Part shown: piece after piece, positions 23,778 through 34,859 of the stretch | Position numbering within the stretch: the stretch's first letter is position 1 | Layout: every line of letters begins with the position of its first letter | From: Phaseolus vulgaris | Lineage: Eukaryota; Streptophyta; Magnoliopsida; Fabales; Fabaceae | DNA length: 64,000 nucleotides | Direction: 5' to 3' | Assembly: GCF_000499845.2 (NCBI RefSeq) | Contig: NC_023751.2 | Location: 7,157,835-7,221,834, forward strand | Notes under the pieces: generated by a model | The model's database searches: none | What the model was told of the DNA's origin: nothing | What the model saw: the letters and a program-made list of their open reading frames with translations, nothing else | Program-made: the position numbers and the translations under genes

Positions 23778-26073
23778 TTACACTACAATTCATAAAGAAC
23801 AGTCGTTAAAAAAAAGGCGATGACAATTTTGTAGTTTTTCTTAAAATTTCAGTGTTTTTAATGACAGTTCTTGCCTGAACTGTCGTTATATATGTGTCTC
23901 AATGTAAACTGCGACAATTCTTTGTTGAATTGTCGTTATATATGACTCTTGTTCCTTCGCACACCCACACACCACCACTGCGAACTTAGCTGCACTCGCA
24001 ATTCCACTATCGAATGTCAGTATTTTTAGGGTTTAGGATTTTAAAGTTTTTAATAAATATTTGAATGTATGTGTTAATTAGTTAATAGTTATGGTTTGTG
24101 GGAACTTCATTTAGTGTGACATTAAAGAGAATAGTGATAGATTTGGAGTTGTCAAAAATTAATTCGAAAAAACTCCAAATGGCCATAACTTTTCATAGAG
24201 AAGTCAGATAGAGACGCTTAAAAATATGAAGGTTGCTCGAAGGGGATTGGGATTCACCAAAATTCCAAAAATCTACCATTTACTATTATTTTTTTATTTT
24301 TTAGTATTATTTAGGTATCTTTCAAGTATTTTAAGGTTTTAGTTCTCATATTTTCACTTGTCAAAAAATTATGAAATTTTGCATGATGTTTCGTAGTTTA
24401 AATTAGATATTTATCAACCCATTATGATTATATTACATTCACAAATTTATTACTCAAAATGTTATGTGTTCTAACATAAAATCTTATTGTTTGAGTGTTT
24501 ATTTTGGATATAACATGTTGAATGGGAGGGAAAGTGAACCTAAAGGTATTTAAAGTATATTTGTTCACTCATTTTAATGTGTCTAATTCATTCATTTTTT
24601 TTTCTTTTTTTTATAAAAATTAAGGATCAAATTGGGCTAAGAAAGAGTGCCCCAGTCGTAACAAGACTAGGTGATAAGTGTCTAATTTCAGTAATATTTC
24701 ATATTAAAATATAGGCACTTATGAGGATTTATTGCTAATTTACATATAAAATAATAATCCCTAATTTATGAATTTATACTTTTTTATATTTTTTATGATC
24801 TTTATTTGAATAAGAGTATTTTATTCCCAAATTTGGTGTTAATTGCAGATTTCTAAGGAAGATTGGAGATTTGGATTTAAGATGAATGATTTGAGCTAAA
24901 AGGATAAAGCCGGAAGGTCCTAAAATGGAAAAAGATGCAAAGAAAGATTTGGCTTTTTTTATGTTTTATTATTTAGCCCATTAGCGCGACACATGAAACA
25001 ACTTAACCCTAAAAAACTAGGATAAATAGAGGGCTAGAGATTCAACCCTAGTGAGCCAGATTGAGAGGAAAACACCATAGAGTGAATTGTAACCCAATTG
25101 GGAGAATGGAAGGTGCTAGAAGTATGCGTGGCTAATTCTATCCTTTGGGATTGGGAGTAATCTGCTCAAACTCTTATGTATTGAGGTGATATTTTATATA
25201 TTAATATTTGATTCTTGATTGATTATTGGTATTGTTGTTTTACTTTTAACTTTCCGTGACAAATTGAGAATCTTAAATCTGACCGAGAGGTATTTTTAGG
25301 GTTCAGACCTAAACATCAATACTTAGCATATTTGAGTGCTAGAGATAGACTTGAAATGTTAATTGCCATTAACATTTGAGTGTGATTTCTAAGTTGTTTT
25401 TATAAGTATGCGAGAGATCGATATTTAGGAAACATTCTTAAAAAATTTATATGCGAGAGATCGATATAAATGAATTTTCTACGGGCATCAATTTCAATCA
25501 AAGAACTTAATATTAACATGTTAATCAAAATACATGAGAGTGAAAGAGATGAAACATAATCCCTATTTTTTCAATTGAAGCAACTAATTCTTTGTTTGTT
25601 TTCTTATTGATTAGTGTCAACATCATCACTTCAAACTCTTTTTATTGTTCTGTTGTTATATTTAACAAATATTGTACTCGATAATTCACTGTTCCTTGTG
25701 GGATCGATATCCGTCGTTAGGGACAATTATTACTTCTGACAAACACGACGCACTTGCCGTAAAAAGTCATCAAGCGGGCACCCTTTTTCATATTGCATGC
25801 AAGTCTTTACCACTCATCACATCCCGATAAACCTGAAGGATCGTCTCATTCATTCATTTAATAACATTTATTTTCACTTGCAGTGCAATAAATAATCTGA
25901 AAATTATGAGTACGGTTATTATTATTATGTTATTTAGTGGATGTCAATTATTGTCTGGAATTGATAAAGATTAGGATCAGGTAATTTATCAATCACGTCA
26001 CCTACAATAACTACAGTTCCAGAAACGTCTTTGTATGTTCTTTTTAACCGTCGTTAAAGCATTGTTTTGTACT
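23778..26073. mobile_element. 2.3 kb insertion inside a MITE
   Basis: It interrupts the MITE between two copies of ACCA (23774-23777 and 26074-26077). The left end reads CACTACAATTCATAAAGAAC followed by AGTCGTTAAAA. The right end reads TTTAACCGTCGTTAAAGC followed by ATTGTTTTGTACT, a loose inverted match, so a second CACTA-like or other TIR element is suggested. Subterminal ACTGTCGTTATATATG/ATTGTCGTTATATATG repeats sit near 23878 and 23927. No transposase frame was seen. It carries the LTR-like block at 24672-25772. Confidence 0.55.
24672..25772 (+). repeat. LTR-like block (solo LTR), about 1.1 kb
   Basis: Starts TGATAAGTGTCTAATTTC and ends near AAAAAGTCATCA, after GGGATCGATATCCGTCGTTAGGGAC and AACACGACGCACTTGCCG; these resemble legume Ty3/gypsy LTR ends known to me (from memory, unsearched). 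A TATA-like GATAAATAG is at about 25021. No matching 5-bp target duplication was found, so boundaries or orientation may be slightly off. No internal coding region remains. Confidence 0.55.
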
Positions 26074-26349
26074 ACCAAGGTTTTAACTACTAACTACTTT
26101 ATATTCTAAATTAGTCTCTACTAGTCTTTTAGATACTAATTTAAAATATAAAATATAAGTACCTAAAATCTGTATAACTAATTTAGATATCATTTTAAAA
26201 ACTATTTTATAATTTTTTATTAATAATAAAAATTACTTTAAATATTAATAATTTTTAATTTTTAAAATGATATTTAATTTATAGTTAATATAATAATTAA
26301 AAAAAATTATCTATAAATTTAGTTGTTATTTAATGATTTAGTTATAGCG

Positions 26350-27690
26350 AAAAGACAAGTGTTGAACTCCACCAATTTAGTTGGAAAATTAGTGATTGTT
26401 GGTGCCTTTTAAGAGAATGAGAATCATGGGACAAGGTAAGGCATAAAGCCTATCACTACTCATGAACGATGAATTTGTCATTGAATTGCCTTTTTTGGGA
26501 GTGTGCTTTGTCTTTTTTAAGAATCGTGGAGAGAATTATTTCTTCTTCTGTTTTTTTCTTTTTCCTTCTTAATTCCTTACCTATGAAAGCATTGGATTCT
26601 ACTTTAACATTACAAGCCAACCTCAATCCCTTAAAGCCTAGAGGCTAGTGCCACTAAACCATTGGAGCAGTGGTTACATAAAGTCCCTCATCTCATCTTA
26701 ATGTACACGAGACGAAGAAAAAGAACCTGCGGATTTATGCAGTTTCCAAATTAACTCAAGTTGAAATCTGAAAGCCAAATACATATATATATTAAAGTAT
26801 GCATGCATATCTTCAGGTGCTTCACAACTAGCTGTTTTGAATATGGTAGAGAAGATTCGTACACAAAGATGCTTTGGATGCAGACTTCAGCACTAACTGT
26901 CATTAATTAATTCATTGAAAGGCAATTTACAGTGGTTGTGGCATTAAACTAGCAATTTGACCATGTGGGGAATCATATCAATCAAAGTTAGAAATGGAAT
27001 ACTAATTATATGAATAAAAGTGTGGCTTTTTGAAATCTGAATGTGAAAGAAAAACCTCCCCATAAAATTAAAGTAAATTTGGAGCCTGCAATGCAAAAAT
27101 GGTGGTATGTGCTATGAAATTATAGAAATATGGTGGAAAAGAATCTAAAGACGGCTTGGTTTGACTTGTTCCAATGCTTTTTTGAAAGGTAAAAAAGGTA
27201 GGAGTTATCTTTTGAATAAGAGTATATTTGATTTTTGTCCATTTGTGATACGTATAGTGTAGTTCATGTGGTCCTATGAAAATAAAATGCATCACATAGC
27301 ATAAAAATCTTATTTGAACCACCATGGAGGGGACAATCGCAGCCTTATACACCTCTATGCCACTACTTTTTCAATTATATATCATATATGGCTGATTAAA
27401 AAAGAAAAATGATGTGTGAACTCATATACTATATCGCATTACTTATGAAATATATAAGATGGTCAAATTTAAATAAAATTTTGACCATGAAAATCATATT
27501 GTAATTTGAGACATATATATTATATTTTTATATGTATAGACATAAATAACTTTTAAAGAAACCAAATATATTTTTTCACCTGGATTAGACTATTATAAGT
27601 TTAATTAAATATTGAAGGTTGTTGTAAAAGTAAAAGATACAAAAATTAGAAGAGTTTAATTTCTGAATTATAAGTATAAAAAGTAAAATA
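26350..27690. other. Intergenic, no gene seen
   Basis: Short minus-strand frames (for example 27068-27352) show no domain. Nothing else was recognised. Confidence 0.5.
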
Positions 27691-28042
27691 CATATATAAA
27701 AAATTATTAAATAAAAATCATTTTTCGATACAAAACATAATTAGTTATTACATTAATTAAATTATATACTAAAAAATTATTAGTATTTAAAGTATTATTA
27801 ATAAAATTTTAAACTAGTTTCTAAATTGATATTTAATTAGTTACTAAGATTTTAGTTATTCATTACTTTAAATTTTAAAGTTGATAGTTAAAATATTGAT
27901 AGCTAACTAAATACTAATTTAAAAATTAGTTTATATATTTTATTAATAATAAAAATTATTTTAGATATTAATAATTTTTTAAATAATATTTAATTTAATC
28001 ATGTACACTAATTTTTTTTTCTATTTAATGATTTTTTTAGTG
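27691..28042. mobile_element. CACTA-end MITE, family A, copy 5
   Basis: Left end CATATATAAAAAATTATTAAATA aligns with CACTACAAGAAAATTATTAAATA; right end TAATGATTTTTTTAGTG. ATA on both sides (27688-27690, 28043-28045) is the 3-bp duplication. It lies only 42 bp from the next MITE. Confidence 0.72.
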
Positions 28043-28084
28043 ATAATTAAAAAATATTAAATATATTTTTAGTGTAGATAAAAA

Positions 28085-28514
28085 CACTACAAGAAAACAA
28101 GTTATTAGCTTCCAAATATTTGCGTGGGCAAGCAAGGGACGCTAATATCGTCGGCTAAAATGGCGTAAAACCCATGCAAAATAGCATTCAACGCAAAACC
28201 GACGCACTTGTGGATTTAATTTTTTTATAAAAAAAAATTCAATTTGCGTCGGCCGTGGCCCACGCATATGCATCGGCATAATAATAATAATAATAATAAT
28301 AAGTATAATAATAAGTATAATACAAATCATATTATGATAAAAGAATTTGTTTAGTATAGTGGTTAAAGCTTCTTTCTCACCAGGAGGACCTGGGTTTGAG
28401 TCAAAAGCATATGCGTCATCCATTTTACATGGACAACTCACTGGCCCCCGCTATTGCTTCCAAGGTTTTTGCGTCCGTTTTTGGCCCACTTTAGATCCTT
28501 GTTTTCTTGTAGCG
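28085..28514. mobile_element. CACTA-end MITE, family B, carrying a tRNA-like segment
   Basis: The ends are near-perfect 17-bp inverted repeats: CACTACAAGAAAACAAG on the left, and CTTGTTTTCTTGTAGCG on the right. AAA on both sides (28082-28084, 28515-28517) is a 3-bp duplication. The interior has no family A sequence. It has a GC-richer part with GCGTCGGCCGTGGCCCACGC (near 28245), a (TAA)n tract (28279-28320), and a tRNA-like stretch at 28344-28413. Confidence 0.85.
28344..28413 (+). other. tRNA-like sequence within a MITE
   Basis: TTTAGTATAGTGGTTAAAGC resembles a D-arm and pol III box A. CTGGGTTTGAGTC, about 20 bases further on, resembles the T-arm and box B. CTC at 28376-28378, in the context TTTCTCACC, sits where a tRNA-Glu anticodon would. 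The acceptor stem does not pair and no CCA-ready end is seen, so this is a degenerate tRNA pseudogene or SINE head, not a working tRNA. Confidence 0.5.
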
Positions 28515-30697
28515 AAAGGAATAAGTTTTGACTTTTGATTCTTATAAAACAATTCTTTACTTTTCATTTTTGTAAAATTTGAAATAATTTTTTAATTTTT
28601 TTTGTAAAACATGAAGTTTAGATTTAGTTTCTGTAAAACATTTTCTTTATTTTTATTATTATAAAATTTAAAATCACTAAATTTAATCTCTAACCATAAT
28701 TTCGAAATAGATAAATATACTATATATTTTATATATCTTAAAGATTTCACATGTTGTCATTATTCTAACACAATTTTTATTATCTGAAAATAATAAATAA
28801 AATAAAATGAGGCACTTTATGGGTGTTAAACTCTTATATAAATAATTCCAACACAAGTTTCTTATCACTCAAACAGTTGGAAATCCAACCAACATTACAA
28901 CACATCAGCCACATTAACATACCATAATAAGATAAAGAGCACATTAATATACAATTACATCAACCTTCCAAAGAAACACATTCTCAAGACAAGACACAAA
29001 AGTCCAACAACTAAACTCAATCTTTGCCAGCAAACAAAAGTAAACCAAACATCCAAGCGTCAAACACATCAAACTGACCCTGCGATGAGGATATAGATGG
29101 CAAAAAACCTGCACAAAACACACAACTTCTTCCAAATCTGGACAAATCGTTAAACAAGAATTAACAAACATCAATCTCTCAAATATTTCATATAACATAA
29201 AGGTTCCAAACATCAATGCGAGCATGATAAATCAACTCATCTTTGTTTTACCTAACTCAAGACCAAAATCATCAAACCAACCTTGTCAAGAAGGAAAAAA
29301 AAACCAAAAAAATCTACACAAAACACACCACTGTCAACTTTGGACAAAACTTTAAACATAAATCACCAAATAACACAATACTAGTGGATATTTTTTTTAT
29401 AATAGACACTTGACCTTTTATAATATACAAACACTTAATGAATAATCACATAATATTAGACATTAAAAATAGTGATATCTGAATTTAAAACAACTAAAAA
29501 GAAAATAAATACCAAAATCAAAACACATTGATTTTACTTAATTTAAAAACAAAGTAAACTTTAAAAAGAATATGATAGATGTGATTCTTAAGATAATTAA
29601 TTAAAAATTATAAAGTTCCCATGTATAATAATTGGAATTTAATAACATTAAAAAAATTATTTACAGTATCAATATGTAGAAAAGTTTCATTAATTATACA
29701 ACTATGATAAAAAAAATATCATCAAAAGAATTGTAATTAGATAGCAATGTAAAAAAAAACTAAAAAGTAATGTTTACTGTTTTAAGCAAGTGTAATCAAT
29801 TAATATAATCATTAAATATTTTGGAGATAATTTATAACAATACATGAAGAAAAATACTTGTTTTCGGATAAGATTTTAGTTTAGTTTATTTTAAATCTTA
29901 TATATATCCTAAATCAAAAAAGTTTTTGTTTTTCTTGAGTAGAAAGATATAATGGAATAGTCAAATTTAAGACCAATTCAATTCGTTGGTCAATGATTCT
30001 ATAGTTTTGATTATTGCAAGCAAAGAAAAGTTTCAACTACTTGATGAAGGCACCAAGAAAATTGGTTCATTTTGAATTAAATTAACATTAATGTGTATTA
30101 TAATCAATGCTAACAAAAGGTTCTTGGCTTTCATCCCAAAATAAAAAATTAGGTCTTCGGCCTTTACTATGCAGGCTAGATTAAATTAAGGCACAAATAC
30201 ACTAACCAATCGCAACAACTTCTAAATCAGTTACTACACAACTAAATATTTACTTTATTAATAACTATTTCAGATTTCATTCTTTTTTTTAAAAAAATAT
30301 TTTTATATACATTTTAATTTATGTAGATTTTTTTTTCTATCTTATGTCCTTTCAAATTAAAGTTAAAACTGGTTTTTTTCTTTTCATTTCTCATGTTCCT
30401 TTTTTTCTACATTTTTTTATTTTTCTATTTTTTTTTTACACATCTCATTTGTTTTCTCTCTAATTGATGACTTCACGTCCTTTTACCTTAAATTTAAATT
30501 TAATAAATAATATCTTAAATCTAACCAAAACAACATGAAATTAACTAAATTATATAAATAAATATTAACATGTATATTGAATTTAAAATCAATATAAACA
30601 TTAATATGTAATAATAAAAATATAATAATAATTACATTTTGACTCAATAAAATAAAATAACATAAAAATATTAATAGGAAGACAAATTAGTACATAT
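28515..30697. other. Intergenic, no gene seen
   Basis: AT-rich. Two loosely similar segments near 29099 and 29303 (CACAAAACACAC, TGGACAAA, then TTAAAC) suggest an old duplication of about 200 bp. No coding evidence. Confidence 0.5.
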
Positions 30698-30997
30698 ATT
30701 ACTAAAAAAATTATTAAATAAAAATTAATTTTACTGATAAAAAATAATTAATTATAATATTAATTAAATTAGATATTATTTTAGAAACTATTTATTGATA
30801 TTTAAAGTAATTTCTATTATTAATAAATAATTTTAAAATTAATATCTAATTAACTATCAAAATTTTAGCTACCAACTATTAATAAAACTATTTTAGATAT
30901 TAATAATTTTTTAATCTATAATATTTATTTTATTCAATAGTAATTAATTATTATTTTTTAATAAAAATAATTTTTATTTAATAATTGTTTAGTAGTG
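30698..30997. mobile_element. CACTA-end MITE, family A, copy 6
   Basis: Left end ATTACTAAAAAAATTATTAAATAAAAA, right end AATAATTGTTTAGTAGTG. TAT flanks both sides (30695-30697, 30998-31000). The interior matches the family (ATTAATAAATAATTTTAAAATTAATATCTAATTAAC). It is more diverged than copies 2 and 7. Confidence 0.62.
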
Positions 30998-32100
30998 TAT
31001 TTCACTTGATTATATAATAAAAATATCATTTTATTGTATTAATTGCGTTATAAAGTATTTTTGCGATTATAAATTTGGAGACCAAGATATGCTCCTATTA
31101 TCTCTTAAAGGGGAAAGATAAAATTATAAGGAAAATAAATAAATTATACTAAATTAATACTATACCTTTTAAAGTATTCTAATTAAACTCATGTTTTTTA
31201 AACTACATAATTAAATTGAAAGTTGACCTCTCATAAATTATATTTATAAAATTTATATTAATTTAAAATTATCTATATATTATTTATATAAGTTAAAATT
31301 GACATAATTTATACTAATATATTCATTATTTAATTTAATATGAATAATTATAATAGTATAAAATTATAATTTAACTATTAGATTAACAAAATTATTATTT
31401 TATATAAAATGAGTGACAATATAACATCAACTAAGTGAAAAAATAATATTTTAAAAACAAAACTTAGAAAATCTCCTGTTATGAAACCCATTTTTATAAA
31501 TTTGGAAGAACTTATGCTCACTTTTAGTTTAAACATGAGCTCTTAATTTATTTTAGTAGGTTGTAAAATGAATTTTATATTTTCATTTTTTTATTTTTTA
31601 TTTTTTATTACAAATTAAAACTGCAGAATAGAAATCAGTCTGAGGTCATATTTTATTATTAATTTATGCATTTCCTCTTTTTTTTTTTACGGAAATGTTA
31701 TTAAGAGAGAGTGAGAATTTGAATTTCTCAAGTTGAAAAAAAAGTAGTGGTACTAAAAGTACCACATTATTCTTTTGAACCTATTTAATACATTATTATA
31801 TTACTTTTAATAAAAAAACGGATATTTTTAGCTGGTAAGAAAGTTGATGCTTCAAGCTTAACTTTCTTTTTAATAAAAGTTTTCAGGTTAGACATCATTG
31901 TACAACTTATCACTATACAACTTGACATTTCAACTAGGCTTCAAGCTTAACTCTTTAATTTTTATAGATTTAATTAAAACTTTGAACTTTATTTGTTTAC
32001 AACTTAATTATTTTTTTTTATAAAAAAATCTTCAATTATGTCATTTTTATTAATATAACATTTTAAAATATTTTAATATCAATATGTTAATAAAATTATG
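30998..32100. other. Intergenic, very AT-rich, no gene seen
   Basis: No coding or RNA feature recognised. Confidence 0.5.
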
Positions 32101-32600
32101 CATAATTGTTTAGGAATCAAGTCCAATGACAATTTAAATACATATTTTTTTAATATTAAGAAATGTCTTCTAAGAATAAAATCGTAATGGAATTTCAAGT
32201 TCTAAAATGAACCACATCTCGTATGCAGTTATTGACCTTAATACTGTTATTTAAGCATAATAGATTGAAATATTGACATAATTTATGATAATGAAAAAGT
32301 GATTCAAAAAACGAATCCTAGTTCTCTTATTCATCAATTGAGGTTTCTTCCGGTACATTCAATAGTCTCACGTTACTTAGGAGTTAGAACTAAGAGTAAT
32401 TTAAATACACATTTTTCCTGTAACGGACTTGATTGAAATATTGACATCATTTATGATAATGAAAAGTGGTTTAAAAAACGAATCATCGTTCACTTAGTCC
32501 TCAACTAGGATTTGTTATGATACATTTAATAATCTCACGTTACATACGAATCGGAACCAAAAGTATCTCTCCCTTATTTGATCATAACAATATTATCTTA
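32100..32600 (+). repeat. Tandem repeat, unit about 168 bp
   Basis: GATTGAAATATTGACAT begins a unit at 32263 and again at 32431. Both continue with TTTATGATAATGAAAA, AAAAAACGAATC and CAATAGTCTCACGTTAC or its variant. The tail of the unit (AATTTAAATACAYATTTTT) also occurs before the first copy, so part of a third unit is present. Confidence 0.75.
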
Positions 32601-32723
32601 GAAACCATGATTGACCTTAATCATATTATCTTAACTGATTTAAGGTTGAAACAATATATATTTAAAAAATATAGGATTTTCACAAATACATAACTCAAAT
32701 TAATTAATAAAATGCAAACTTTG

Positions 32724-32725
<2 letters not shown>

Positions 32726-32764
<39 letters not shown>
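32726..32764. repeat. (TA)n microsatellite
   Basis: About 39 bases of uninterrupted alternating AT. Confidence 0.95.
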
Positions 32765-32768
<4 letters not shown>

Positions 32769-33233
32769 TAATTGTTAATTTATTTATTTTTTAAGATAAT
32801 AATTTGACATATTTATAACAAATATAAAAGTTTTTAAAACTATTTATAACTAAATAAAGATATTTTAACAATTTTGTATTGATTGTTGACTTTCAAAAGA
32901 ATCGTAATATCCAACATTGAAATATTCTTCATTTACCAAAGACTTTTTTTAAAATTTCCTTAAATAACGAATTTAGTTGTAACCCAAATTGACTATTGAC
33001 CTTATTTTAAAAATAAAAATCAATGTTGATTACAAAACATAAACAAACAAGAGTATCTACCAAAATCTCAAAACTTAGAAACAAAATCAAAATCAAGGTA
33101 TCTTTGTGAAATCATTATATAAAGGTAAAATGTGAGAATACTTCCCTAGATATAGACATGAAGAAACAACTCCGTCAATCCAAAATTGTAAGACATCACA
33201 TTAGTCCAATATCTATAATACTTAATAATATAT

Positions 33234-33745
33234 GATAACTTATTTTTTATTGTTTTTGTTTTTTTATATAGTTTTATGGTATCCCTTTTAATTTTATTAA
33301 ATGACTTTTTAATTTCCAAAATATAGACGAAACTACCAATAATGATTATTTTATTTTATCTTTCATCTATAATTTATAACAATTTAATAATAAGAATTGG
33401 TTTTGATAACTGTTTGGCATATTATTTTTACCGTTTTTATTCTTTTTGTAGTTTTACTATACTATATCACTCACATTTTCATTAACATACGTGTTTTTAA
33501 TTTTCATAATATACAAGAAACTACAATAATTATTATTTTTATTTTGCTTTTTATTTAGATAATAAAAATTTGTTTTAATAACTGTTTTTCAATGTGCATA
33601 TTCTTTTCAAGCATTTTCACTCTTTATATACTCTTTCCGTATCACTTTTATTTTCACTAACCAAATTTTCGATTTGTTTTTCATTTTATTTTAACGATTA
33701 TTACATAATTAAAGTTTTAATTTTATTTTTTTATTTTTTATTATC
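33234..33745 (+). repeat. Degenerate tandem repeat, unit about 172 bp
   Basis: RATAACTG/T starts align at 33234, 33405 and 33577. Shared later blocks include TATCACTCACATTTTCATTAAC versus TATCACTTTTATTTTCACTAACC, and a following AATTTTCATAATATACAAGAAACTAC-like stretch. Three diverged copies. Confidence 0.6.
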
Positions 33746-34859
33746 ATAAAAAAAACGTAAACACGCATGCACTATCATGACTATTTCAACTATTATATAA
33801 AATTAATGTAAAACAGAAGTTTTAAAAAAAGGAAGTTAATACTTTAAGTTAATTTGAGTCATTGTATATACTATAAATATTTTCTTTAATTATAATAATT
33901 CTAACTGTTTATACTAAAGTCTGAAATTAAAAAATATAAAAAAAAAACAATATCAGTTAAAGAAGTGTGTAACGCTACGGAAGTGTATTTAATAGGAGCA
34001 TGATATATACAGACAATGTGTAAAACCGCGTAAGTCGTCTTACTAAAATGGTCATTTTCTTTTCTTCTTAAATCTGCTTTAATGTTCATAAAATTACTAT
34101 ATATATGTGAAGATTAAAATAATAATATAATATTATATTAATTCTAAGATCCGTCTGGTTTTTAATTTAATAATTATGGTTTATGAAGAGGGAAATAAAG
34201 ATTAAGCTTTTTTAAAAGAAAAAATAAAGATAGTTATTTTATAATACAGTAGAAAACTAGAAAAGTCAACAGGAAAGAAGTCATTGGTATGTGTTTGTGG
34301 AACCCTTTTTCTTTGGCAACAGAAAAATATAATATTTTTTCCGTCTTTGTGAAGCTTAAGGTTCCCGAAACGGTTACATAATAATATCATAACAGAGAAA
34401 AACATAGGCATCATACGATTCCTTTCTGTCTCATACACAACATAACCTTCCTTCAAAATTTATCTCTTTGCTTTATTTATGTTCTCCCTCTCTCATTCAT
34501 CTCACTCGCTTCTGTAATTTAGATTTTGCAAACTGCCAAAACAAACAGCATGAACCATCCTAGTCCAAGTGCAAGTTCAATCCTTTCTCAAATTTGATTG
34601 GACCGGTGAGCTTAGATTCGTTGTTAGCTCACTTTTTCCTTTCCTTGTGTCACTGCTTGGTCTAGTGGCTTTTCTGGGGTTTTGGGTTGTTCGTGAAATA
34701 CTGTTTTTGAGAATTGTCTTTGGGTTTTTTTATCACACAGGTTGTGATTCTGGAACCGGGAAGTGTTTTTTTTTTTCAAATTTGGATTCAAGGTGTCAGC
34801 CAAGAGGTCTGTGCTGAGAATTAGTTGAAGCAGCTGCTAAAAAAAAATTCTTTCCATTC

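Larger units (their letters stand above)
23611..26349. mobile_element. CACTA-end MITE, family A, copy 4, split by an insertion
   Basis: The left half (23611-23777) starts CATTACAAGCAGATCATTAAATAGAAAC and runs to GGTATTTAACCA. The right half (from 26074) resumes at ACCAAGGTTTTAACTACTAACTACTTT and ends TAATGATTTAGTTATAGCG at 26349. The two halves together reproduce the order seen in the uninterrupted copies at 18008 and 54575. The flanking triplets (TAA / AAA) match at two of three positions. Confidence 0.7.

Noticed and set aside
28944..29225. 93-codon minus-strand frame with membrane-protein-like composition
   Set aside because: Lies in a diverged internal duplication; no domain or neighbouring exon supports it.
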